A DNA stretch of 64,000 nucleotides from Diploscapter coronatus (lineage: Eukaryota; Nematoda; Chromadorea; Rhabditida; Rhabditidae). Below are positions 12,101 to 22,200 of this stretch, piece after piece. Both the position numbers and the translations under genes were made by a program. Under the pieces are notes generated by a model that saw only the letters and a program-made list of their open reading frames with translations, was not told the origin of the DNA and searched no databases. The number at the start of each line of letters is the position of its first letter. The first letter of the stretch is position 1. Where the stretch lies: NCBI GenBank assembly GCA_964036155.1, contig OZ038422.1, forward strand, positions 80,995,201-81,059,200, written 5' to 3'.

Positions 12101-15100
12101 AAAAAGTGAATCTTCAGGAGAATCTAATCGACCAATGGGCATTTTGGCTGGACAAATGGAAGTATATAATAAGAAATGATGGAAAAACAGAAGGATATAA
12201 AAAGGAGCTCTCTGTTTTCATCGATCAAGCCAAAAGATATCCTATTCCTCGAGATTATATCCTAATGCCACATTTAATAAAACAGGGAAAAGTTCTGATT
12301 GAAGAGAAAAAGTATGAAGAAGCTATTTCTTTTTTGAATCAAGTGATCAAAACAGAGCCTCTCTTCTCAGAGGCTGCCCACTATTACAAAGCCTATGCTG
12401 TTGGAAAGAGCTTCAACTGGGAATTTGCATCCTGGACCGAATCTGGAACATCTTCTCGTCAGCTAGTCATCTCAGAGTTGAGGACAGCCAAAAGAATGTT
12501 TGAAAATCTCAGCGATGAGCAGCTAAAATACTCTGCTGTGATAAATAGAATGAAAGAGAATTTTGAATCAATGGGAATAATTCAAATTAATTCTTATGAG
12601 GAGCAGAAGCAAAATGTTGTCAGCATGTATGGACAATTTATTTCCTCTATCGATGATGCCATAGGATCAATGGTAACAGCAGAATCCTTCTGTAAAGGAA
12701 TTATTGACGAGCCAATGAGTGCAGCCCTCTACGGGGAGTTGATGAAGACAAAAGTCCTTCGACCAATGCATATAGCAGAGGGGTATGATACAAAATCTAT
12801 GGAAAATGTCTGCCTGGAGTATGGAATTCCAGTAGAAAAGATGAAATCCTTCCTAGAAAATGAGGAAGGAGGTGATCACAACGAGATTGCAGACAGATTG
12901 AAGGGTAGCTTCACCCTACAGAATAGGGACGACTTCTGGCAGGAGCTTTTGTCCAAAGGATGGCTGATAAATCAAAAGACATATGTTATTGTTGACGAAA
13001 CTAAACTCTGTGAAGAGTTCCCTTTGGATTTCTCAAAGGAAAAGTTTGAGAAGGGTCGCTTGATCAACTTCAAAAAGGAGATGGAAGAATCAACCTCGAA
13101 AATTGCTAAAACCTCGGAACAATTGAATGAAATTGGCGAAAAGACCATTTTTGAAAGAGAAACTTTCAAGAATCTTTTTAAATATGTATCCTATGACAAA
13201 CTTCTTCGAAAGAACCTTCTGATTGAAATGGAAGTTGCTGAAAGAAGCAAACAAGAAGGAGTAATCTCTTTTGTGAACTTCGACAAGTTGAAAAAAGAAC
13301 ATTTTGCCTTGGAAAATATCGAATCAACAGAAGTGGATGCCATTCTGACGTTGCTACTGAACTCAAAGCTGATTTCACAGCAGAAAGACTGTTATTCTCT
13401 GAATGCTAAAGATTTGAGCAATCTTTCGCTCCCCTCTGAGCAGAGTGTCTACACCCCAGCCGTGCGATCTGTTCTCCAAAGCAGTTTTGCCTATCGTCTG
13501 GCTTTCAATCAACTTCTCCAGCAAATTGAAGAGAAATCCTGGCCGGTGAAGATCCCTCTAGTTCACAAGCCGCAACAAGGCCTTCTGTGGGATCTCGTGT
13601 ATGCTGGAGTGCTCTGTCCAGTTCAGGTGAGGGTCTTCAGGAAAAGATTTTGCATCGTTTTTATGGAGCTTTTGAAGCGCTTCAAAAGTGACGCAAAATT
13701 TTTCAGGGAATATTAAAATGTCAAAACGAGAGATATTAACACCCGTTTTACTCCTTATTTTGAATTTTGACGTTGTTTAAGTTTTTATGAAACTACTAAA
13801 GAAGAAATTAAAAATACAGTAAACCCACATTTTGACCTCCATAGGGAGCCATGATTTTTCTTTTGGTCCTTGTATTAGAACACTAAGCTACTTCACTGTA
13901 GCTGTAAATTACATTGCGCATCAAAATTCTTGTGATAGAATCCCTTTAATTCAGAGCGTTGTCAAATTAAGTTCATATTTCCCATTTCAGATCGAGAAGA
14001 ATGCTTCGGCTAAGACTGTAGTAGAAGATTCCTATCCGGAATACTTCCCAAGAGATGTCCTTACTTCCCTGTTAGCAGAAGAAATCCCCCGGCTGGACCT
14101 TTCTGATTCATGGGATATGCTATTGGAGCAAAAATTTTTAAAGAAAGCCCTTTGCAGCTATACATACACCATCAATGACAAAACTGTTGATATTTATGAA
14201 AACAAACTTCTCAATAACAAGATGAACACCTTGCTGAGGAGTCAAATGGTGCTAAGGAAAGAAACAACCCGAAATAGTGTAGTAGCCACAATTGAGCAGC
14301 TGAAAGGATTCATTGCTGCCTTGGAAGTACCCCAGCCGTATCTTCAATGGATTTATGAGGCATTAGGATCAAGAGCCGATGGAGCAGTTGAAGAACTGAA
14401 CATGTTCATGATGAACGGACTGGGAGAAGTTATTCGTTTCAAGGAACAGGTAAAATTTGAAAAATAGTCCCCCATCCCACGAACAAAGGGAATGCAACAT
14501 GAAAAAGTGGGCCTAAACACTGCAAAATTTCTGATACTTTTGGAATAGCATTCTTAAAGGGATGGTCTCACAGGATTCAAATCGGAAAAATAAATTATTT
14601 CGCGACGAAAGCGTTACAATGTCATTTTTCAATTTGCGCCTTTTTGTAATTTTTTTTTCTATTTTCTATTTGTATTATTTATTTGATTTGCTTTCGAGTT
14701 TGCGATGACTTTGGAAAGAAACATAAAATATCAAAGGAAATAAAAGAAAGAATTAAAACATCACGCGCAAGGGGCTACAATAGGTTACTGTACCTGCATA
14801 TCACGGTACGCATCAAAACTCTTATGAGACCATCCATTTAGATAAATGGATGAGGAGTCATACTTAAATACCTTTGATATGGGGGCTATACTTTTTTTTA
14901 TACCTTATAAGGGGGGAGGGGACTATTTTACAAAAGAAAATAATACCTGTTCTACATTGCAGGCCTACACTGTCAAAATGATCGCCAGTACTATCGCTGT
15001 GATCCTTCTTGGACTGCTTCAAATCGCTGCAGGAGTTGCAATTACCCTTTTCACTGCAGGATTAATGACAAATGTTGGAACTGGGTTCATTAGTGAAGGC

Positions 15101-18100
15101 GTTGGAGATCTCATCTTTGCTGTATCAGCTCTCCGTTCTGGATATTTCAGCTGGTCGAGCTATTGGCAACACAAAAAGGAGAGCATCATGTTCACGGTGA
15201 TAACCTGTGGAGTTGGAGCATTCTTCTCTCGCGGAGCGCAGGTTTTAATTTTATTTCTGTTCTAAGAATGCATTACATTTTTCTTCCAATTTCGAGACCG
15301 CCCCTATTTTGAGATTTTCGACAGTGAAACACGGCGAGAAACTGAAACGTTTCGAAATTCTCCATTTCAATGCCCTTTTTAGCGTTTATTCAAATTCAGA
15401 AATCGGTTTTTTTCCGAAAGTTTAAAGTATGTGGGAAATTTAAACAAAAAATTCGAAAATGAAAATATTTTCAAAAGAAATTGGCAGAACTTTGGACTAA
15501 CCCTCTAATGCTTTTTCAAATGGGAAGAAGGGATAAAGTACAAGAATTTAGATAAATCAGCTTGAAAAAGAACAGAAAATAATAAAAATGAAGTGTAAAA
15601 CAATGAGAAACAGCTAAAATATGTAAAGATAATTTAAAACGGGCGAAAAATTGGAATAATAATTGATAGCAATATATTCTCATTGGCTTCATAGTCAGAA
15701 AGATTTCAGGTTTCTCGCTACGGAGCAAAGCTGGCCGAGAGGGGATTGGAAGCCTCAGGGAAGAGTATTGCCGACATGTGTGGAAAGCAGTTAATAAAAG
15801 AAGTCGGATTGAAAACGGTTGGGAAGGAAGTTTTAAAAGACATCTCACTGAACGTTGTGAAGGGAGTATCCTTTGGATTAGCGAGCTCACAAGTCAGTCA
15901 GATTGTTGACAATCATCTGAGAACGCTTTGCAATGAACTGGCTGAATCTTTCCTGACAAAGGTTCACGAAACTGCAGAAAATCACGAAATATCCGAAACG
16001 ATAGACATAGTCTATGCTCGACTAGGACCAGAAAAAGGAAAGATGCTGATCGAAAGTCATATCAAGGCAGCTCTGGCAAATAAGGACATGCACAACTCGT
16101 GGGGAGCTACTTTCCTTCGATATGGAACACATGTTTCACGTCAGATTGGAGACGGTCTAGGTAGACAAAAAGTTTCAGGTAATGCCAAGTTTTGAGACAC
16201 TTTATAAAGTCACTGAAAGGCTCCAAAATTCTTAACTCTTTTTCTAAATTAACTTTGGGTGTTAGCCAAATTTGCGCGTTAAAATTCAAATCTGTAACGT
16301 TTTATTTTTGAAAAAAATTGAAAATAAGAGGTCAGTTAAGTACGCTACCGTGCTGTTGCTATCTCTCTCATTGTGGCCGCAGTTAAAAAATGTTCTCTTC
16401 AGATAGCCATCTGGGCCCGCTGAACTCTGATATTTTTAGCACGTCCCGTAAGCGATTCTTCTTTCAGTGATTTTATTTAAAAATAAAAAAACGAGTCTGA
16501 ATCCTTTTAATTATACCTTATATCAGGTCAATCAACTGTCCAAAACCTACTCTATGTGGGCACTTATGTGGCAAAGGGAGTGGGATACGCTAACGTCGTT
16601 AAAAATCTGTCCGAATTGGGCACTATGGCCAATACTCTACTGGATGATGTGAATGACAGCTTGCGTAAGAGTTCAAAGATACAATCTGCCAAGGAGAACG
16701 AATTCAAGGATGAGGAAGAATTGAAACAGTTTCGAATGAGTTCAATGAGTCTGATTCACAGTGAGCTAAGGAGTCAAATAGGAATGATTATTGCCAAAAA
16801 GTTTGTCGAACCAGTACTACAGACCGGGGCAAATTATTTGGTCAATTTTGTGGGAAGACAGATCAAGAAGCAGTACAACTCCTACAAGAACAGTGCCCAT
16901 GAGGCGGAATTTAAGAAAATCAAGAAAGATTATAAGGAAATGAAGACTGCAGCAGAAGACTCGGAAGCTGATGAGGATACGAAAAAGGCTATTGACAAGG
17001 AATACTTTGATAGTTTGAATGAATTTAAAAAGAAGGTACGAAGTCCAAAAATCTATGCCGAAATCGTGCGAGAAGGCGGTCATATGGACACGCAATGTCT
17101 TAAGGCCTATGGAGCAATTCTCACAGAGAAGTTAGGAAAGGAAGGAAGTGGCAAAGGCTACAAAATAATTGTTGAAGGAGAGAACGGAGTGACCTATACT
17201 GTGACCTGTGGAAATCTTCAAAATATGGAAGAAATTCACCTAGAAGTCTCAGAGGGACATTTTACTCCTATGGATAGTAATGGCAAGACTGTTCACGTCT
17301 CCAATACAGGCTTTGACTGTATGCTGGAAGCGTTGAATAGCAAAATACCGGATTTGGATGTATCAAACGAAGATTTGAGAGAGCAAATTGCCAATCGGAT
17401 CGAAACTGACCCCATTATTGGAAATAATATTAGACAAGGATTGCATGCACTTTCGATTAGAAAAGGATTCTACGGAGGCAGAGAAGATCGTCAAAGGGAA
17501 AGCGATTGGAAACCTGACAAAAGAGTTGATATAAGCTTTAGAGAGAAAGGAACACCAAATAGATCATTTAAAGAGGAAAAAGCTCGAAATGAGTTACAAG
17601 AAGCAGATAAAGGAGCCAAAAAGAATCTACAAAAACTTGTTAACATCTATGCAGACGAAAAGCTCTATAGAAAACTTCGTGGTCACGAAGGAAATACTTC
17701 TGAAATTGTTAAGGACCTTATGGCAGGAAATCCAAAGGACAGCAAAATAGATGTGAATAAGCTTAATTTCGAGCCAACGCAATTTATTAAATCAACTAAC
17801 GAGAAAGGAGAAACACTATTTATACCAGTGGAATGGAAAGCTGATGTAACTTTGAAGATACCGTCTGGTGACCATAGGGGGAAGCCCCTCAAAGTAACGC
17901 TTAAAAAGAATGTGGACAATCCAATTGTGCCGGACAATGGGCCGCCAAACCCTCATGTTGGATATGAATGTGAAGTTATAAAGAAACCCGAAGGTTTTCC
18001 TCAAATTAAGACAATTTCTGGACATGTGCTAGTCAACGATATGAACGACTTACCATCAAGAACTTATGATGGAATGAAAACTCCGCAGGATATAGAAGAG

Positions 18101-18205
18101 TATGGGGAGACGAACAGTTATTTGAAGGAAGAAGGAAATTGGCTGGAGGGAAGAACGCAAATTAGGAAGTATGAACCCCCAAGAAATCGCAGACCCTCTC
18201 AATAG
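3184..18205 (+). CDS. giant SecA-motor protein (about 3,503 aa, 13 exons)
   Basis: Exons: 3184-3333, 3382-3432, 3532-3594, 3650-3688, 3784-4838, 5446-6185, 6682-7115, 7633-9432, 10333-13626, 13991-14449, 14963-15241, 15710-16178, 16527-18205; every junction is phase-consistent. The start ATG follows a TTTCAG acceptor by nine bases. Order of parts: Gly/Val-rich N-terminus (1-50); charged coiled coil (51-101); helical region; collagen-like Gly-rich blocks (about 454-690); basic and helical region; SecA-type motor with Walker A TGEGKS (K1451), DEVD box (1551-1554), GRGTDIK (1919-1925) and arginine-finger motif QAFGRAARSGDPGS; TPR-like segment (about 2081-2127); long helical region; hydrophobic membrane segments (2696-2788); C-terminal region with a possible OTU-like core around D3208-C3209. 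In bacteria SecA drives protein export. The substrate here is unknown. All motor motifs are intact, so ATPase activity is likely. Confidence 0.85.
3428..3811 (+). repeat. tandem duplication of an exon-intron-exon unit inside the giant gene
   Basis: Two direct copies (about 3428-3562 and 3684-3811) each contain the end of one small exon, a ~95-100 bp intron starting GTAAAA(C/T)TGAAA and the start of the next exon (CTCAATCGCAACGC…). Both copies keep phase 0 at both sites, so the duplication added charged coiled-coil codons without breaking the frame. The intron in each copy is itself open and lysine-rich for much of its length (KLKNEADLK / KLNNEADLK). It may therefore be a former coding segment or be alternatively retained. 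Confidence 0.65.
4990..5300 (+). repeat. intron repeat, copy 1 (giant gene intron 5)
   Basis: This intron segment resembles parts of introns 6 (about 6290-6640) and 9 (about 13700-13890). Shared landmarks include a block like GACCTTCTTYGATTGTTTCATAA, a block like GAAAATGCAGAAAATY(C/A)TGTCAAGA and a block around CCTTGNATTGGAAT. The copies are diverged and contain no convincing coding frame. They probably descend from one inserted element or from duplication of an intron. Confidence 0.55.
6288..6660 (+). repeat. intron repeat, copy 2 (giant gene intron 6)
   Basis: This is the best match to copy 1, in the same order and orientation over more than 300 bp. The short open frames seen here on both strands differ between the copies and are not supported as genes. 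Confidence 0.55.
7116..7632 (+). other. intron 7 of the giant gene
   Basis: A 517-bp intron. Its last 150 bases resemble the end of intron 5: both have an ATGAGTATT-type block, a long A run, and GCCCGTTAAC shortly before the acceptor. No independent gene is visible. Confidence 0.5.
9918..10175. mobile_element. piggyBac-like MITE in intron 8 of the giant gene
   Basis: Inverted ends AGGGACAATGACACACA and TGTGTGCTGTCCCT are each bordered by TTAA, the piggyBac target site. Length is 258 bp with no transposase frame. It contains a perfect 22-bp palindrome at 9947-9968 centred on CTGCAG. The intron also carries a related-looking TTAAAGGGTGGTCTCACAAC at about 9805, which matches a sequence in intron 10. 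Confidence 0.55.
13690..13900 (+). repeat. intron repeat, copy 3 (giant gene intron 9)
   Basis: A weaker, shorter relative of the repeats in introns 5 and 6, with the same order of landmarks: TTTATGAAACT(A/G)…, an AAAATACAG-type block and CCTTGTATTRGAA. Confidence 0.4.
14554..14840. mobile_element. possible MITE in intron 10 of the giant gene
   Basis: The left end TTAAAGGGATGGTCTCACAG is an imperfect inverted match to the right end ATGAGACCATCCATTTA. The left end also matches the sequence at about 9805 in intron 8. The interior is AT-rich and non-coding. The target duplication is unclear because the right side has ATTTA rather than TTAA. Confidence 0.4.
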
Positions 18206-18877
18206 GCATCAGAAGTTTATTGCGTAGTGAGTAACTTGTTAGAATGGCTTCCTTTGTTATGTTTTCAAGGATTGGATTCTTTTTTCATAAAATAGCCTAA
18301 TTACTCATTTCAAGCATTTTTCGCAAATTAAATTTAAAGAATACTTCCGATCCATGGCTCTATGTGTATGAAAACTTGACCTATTATTAATACATGTCAG
18401 TTAATTATAACAAACATTTGTAGGAAAATTATACGGGTTTTAATAGGACAATTTTAATAGTTCTAGCAGTGATAGCTGTTAAAATGAATTAAATAGAAAT
18501 TCGTTTATTTGTATCATTATTATCATCATCACTTTTTGGTTGATAAATAAAGCCGAATTTAGGTCCTAACGTATGCTAAATGCATGCAGAATGAGCAATC
18601 TTCCTGTACAATATTTGAAAGACTATTGGAAGAATTGAAAGATGATCAATAATTGAGTTGAACAGTGAAAATAAATTCTAAAATAATACCATCTAAAAGA
18701 TGTAAAGTTGAATAAAATGTGAAATAGTAAAACCAGAGGAATGAATAAATGATGCAACCCATATTCGACGTGCCATTTGGCTGATAAAATTCAGTACAAA
18801 TCACAGAAAACGTTGAATTATGTATAAAGTAGAAGGAGGCTGGCAAGATAGATATAACTTATCTTATTACCGAGTAT
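18206..18877. other. intergenic stretch downstream of the giant gene
   Basis: AT-rich sequence of 0.7 kb with possible polyadenylation signals (for example AATAAA near 18545). I see no gene. The next feature is the hAT-type MITE. Confidence 0.5.
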
Positions 18878-19014
18878 CAGGGACGAGCGATAGTGAGTCT
18901 TTCCTTTGCGATAGAGTTATCATTTATCGCAGAATTATGAAAATTACCCCAAAAAGTGCGATTGCGGTGTTTTTCGTTAAATAAATATCGCATTGTTATT
19001 ACCGCTCGTCTCTG
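18878..19014. mobile_element. hAT-type MITE with perfect 8-bp target duplication
   Basis: A 137-bp element begins CAGGGACGAGCG and ends CGCTCGTCTCTG, giving imperfect terminal inverted repeats. It is flanked by exact 8-bp copies of CCGAGTAT (18870-18877 and 19015-19022). An 8-bp duplication plus CAGGG…CTCTG ends is typical of the hAT superfamily. It has no coding capacity. The intact duplication suggests a fairly recent insertion. Confidence 0.8.
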
Positions 19015-19250
19015 CCGAGTATGATTAAAGGTTAACACAACAGGTAGTCAAAGTTCTGGAGATGTCTACAGAACAAGTCACAAAAGATTACAGGAAATTT
19101 TTACGAATGAAGTTCACCTTTTGCAGTCAGTCAATATAACATTTTAAATAGAAAACGTTCTACTGTTTCTGGTGAGAAAAAGAATATGTTCGACCTCGTA
19201 ATCAAATGCGACTTCCAGATAAATTAAAGTGGAGAAAACTTGCGATTCGT

Positions 19251-22200
19251 TTATAAAATGTGAAGAATTATGAAGGTGATTCCAGTTGTGCAGAGAGAAA
19301 TAAACGAATTCCTCAAACCGACAGAACTAATATCCTCACCCGAGCCGACTATCCATTGCTTCCTTCGCTCTTCTAATTTCCTTTCCTCTTCTTCCAGTCT
19401 GAAACTTTGTACTTTTTCCGATTTACAAAACAATCTTCTCACCTTCCAACAGCCGTGTCAATTGCTTTCCTGTCCAATTGTGTAGTTTCCCCATTTTCCC
19501 CTTCCAAGAAAACAGGCGGAGGCGTACCAGAATTTGACTTTACGATTTCGGGTCCTTGGGGAATTTTGTCTGATGTTGGTTGTTCATTCAAACTTTCTTG
19601 GAATCTAAAAAATTAGTTATATTTGAGTAATCCAAAAAATAAGTTACCCTTGCAATCTGGCCTGTTGCAGCAGACTAGCTCCATTGCACAGATCGGTCTT
19701 GCACAGACAGAAATTGACATCGCCCGCAGTGCCGCAGCCCTCTGCCTTCTCCAGCATTCCACTCACGTCTTCCACAGAAATGCATCTCTTCTCGATCGTA
19801 TATCGATCTAACCCATTGAATTCATTCCTTTCAATTATCATTCAGCACTTTCTCATGTTCACTAACAATAGGTTCGTTTGAAAACAGAATAAGTGAAAGG
19901 TAAGGGAAGAGCAAAAATCGGTTACCGTAATCTTTTGAAAGTGATTTTTCTGATTTTAATATTTGACCTTCTTCTAACTTCCATTAGTATTAAAATACGG
20001 TATGCTATGATATTCTTAGTGACCCATAGCAGAGATTCATAGAGTAAATGCGTTGTTTCTAATTATTAATGAAAATGGCACTGTAATTCAACCTACCATC
20101 ACTCATCTTTGCCTGACTCGTAATGCAGACATATTTGGATGCATCAGAGTCGCATTCCGCAGTGGCGGACAGTTGACAGTCCTGCAGGGAATCCGCCACT
20201 GTCTCGTTGCAAACCGAACATTTCAATCGAGAAACAGGGATCTAAAATCGTTTTTTTTTTCTATATTTTTCATTTTACAAGTGTGAACGAATGTTTGCAT
20301 TATGATGAACTCATAATCTAACAATGCATGAATGTTTACGAACAATTGGGAATAATTTTCGGATTCTTTATATCTCTACGCTCTTGTATCTGTCAACTTT
20401 CACCGAGTTATAATAGAGTTAAAACGTCTAATATAAAGATTGAGTTAATTTCTGTACAAAAACGTTTGCCACACGCAGTACTTTACAAATACTAGTGGTT
20501 TGATATTTCCTAATGACCAAAAATGAATTTTAGCGAAAAGTAAGATAAACCTGTGGTGATTCAGTTTGAGTAGGCCTTCCTTGCATAACGACAGGCACGA
20601 TCGGCTTGACTTCAGGGATATTTTCGATGGGGTAATCGATATTCGACGAAGAATCAGAGTTCGTGGGTGGAATCGGTTGCTAAGAAGTAGTTTCATGGAA
20701 AAAACATCTCGACGAAAAGTTACTTGGATAACTGGAACTTTATTTTCCACTGATGAGGGTTTTTCATTCGAAGGCGGAGGTCGAATTAGAGGAGGAGAGC
20801 TGAAAATGATAATCTAATTGGTGTGTATGGAAGTTTGAACGTGTATGAAATGCTAGCAATGGAATTTTCGGTTTATTTTTTTCATACAAAAATGCAAAAT
20901 TCACTAAAATTCAAGATATGTGATATAAAGTATCGGACAAAAGCATAGGATTATCCTCATTCTGAATCATTATCAATCCCGACTCTTTTCACCTATCAGA
21001 TTAATTTGAAACTAAGCATACTATCATGATGAGACCTATCTATTCCCACGCTATTTAGCTCTACTTTCTTTCCTTTCCCTATTTCAAACCATAGGTCTTG
21101 TCGTCCCGTTATCTCGTCATCTATGAGTTTCCGATCATTTGTTACCAATACTTTTGCGCGTTACTATATTTTCATGATTATCCACACAAATTCACCATCA
21201 TTCTTCAAATCAAGTTTCTTTCTCGCAAATTTGATAGATGGTCTAAACTTACACCGCAAGAGGTGGTTGAAGTTTAGTAGGAGTAATCTGTTGAATTGAG
21301 CGATTGAGCGATGAAAGAATGGATTCGGGAGGAGCAGGAGGGGCGGGAGGAGCCACACGAGATTGCGGGGGAATGGCTGGGGGAAGGGCTTCTGAATGCT
21401 CTCGCTGCTGCTGCTGTTCCGCTGACTCGAATTGCACCATCTGAATTCCCTTTTTATTATAACAATGATGATTTTATTGTAATTGTATCAAAGTTTAGCC
21501 TCGAAAACTTCATGTCATTTCCACCCTAACTCACAACTCTGAAATTATCATCAAAAATCCCTAATTGCACGAATTCCTCTGATCAGTAATCTCTTCGTCA
21601 TTCATCGCCTTCATTTCCCTTTTGTCAACTGTCCACTTCCCCTCATTTTTCATTCTTTGGTGGCTTTTTGCGTCCCGCTTCTGTACATTTAATTGCGTAC
21701 GCATAAACACTAATAAAATTTGACCCGAGCTACACAAATTGTGAGAAGAATGGAAAGAGAAAGGAAGGAGAAGGGGAAGGGAATCAGAAGAGATGACAGA
21801 CGACTTTCCGCTCTCATACTTCACAATGAGATAGCAGTGAAAATGGAAGCAGATATGAAATCTGATTGTTTGTACATTGTGATTTCACGTAGGAAGTTAT
21901 TGCACCAGAACAATCCTTTGGTAAATTTGAAAATAATCAGAAATGACATTTGCTTTGTCGAATAGACAATGTAAAGATGCTTCCAGATCTAGAGGGCTTA
22001 GAAATTAGCTTAAATCTTTAGGAACGGAAACAAAAGTGATATTAGCCAAGACCAATTGATAAGCGTAATGTTTCAAATATACACTTCAGCTATCATACAA
22101 TCACAGAAATATTTCGATAAAGCCTTGGTGCAAAAATAAGGTTACCTGGATGTTCAATGCAGGCTGGTTGCAAAGTGGCGAGGAACACAGACAGTATAGC

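Noticed and set aside
10333..13626. Bacterial contamination as the source of the SecA-type exon
   Set aside because: The exon is bounded by nematode-type splice sites, its frame continues in phase on both sides, and base composition matches neighbouring exons. No bacterial promoter, ribosome site or operon neighbour is present.
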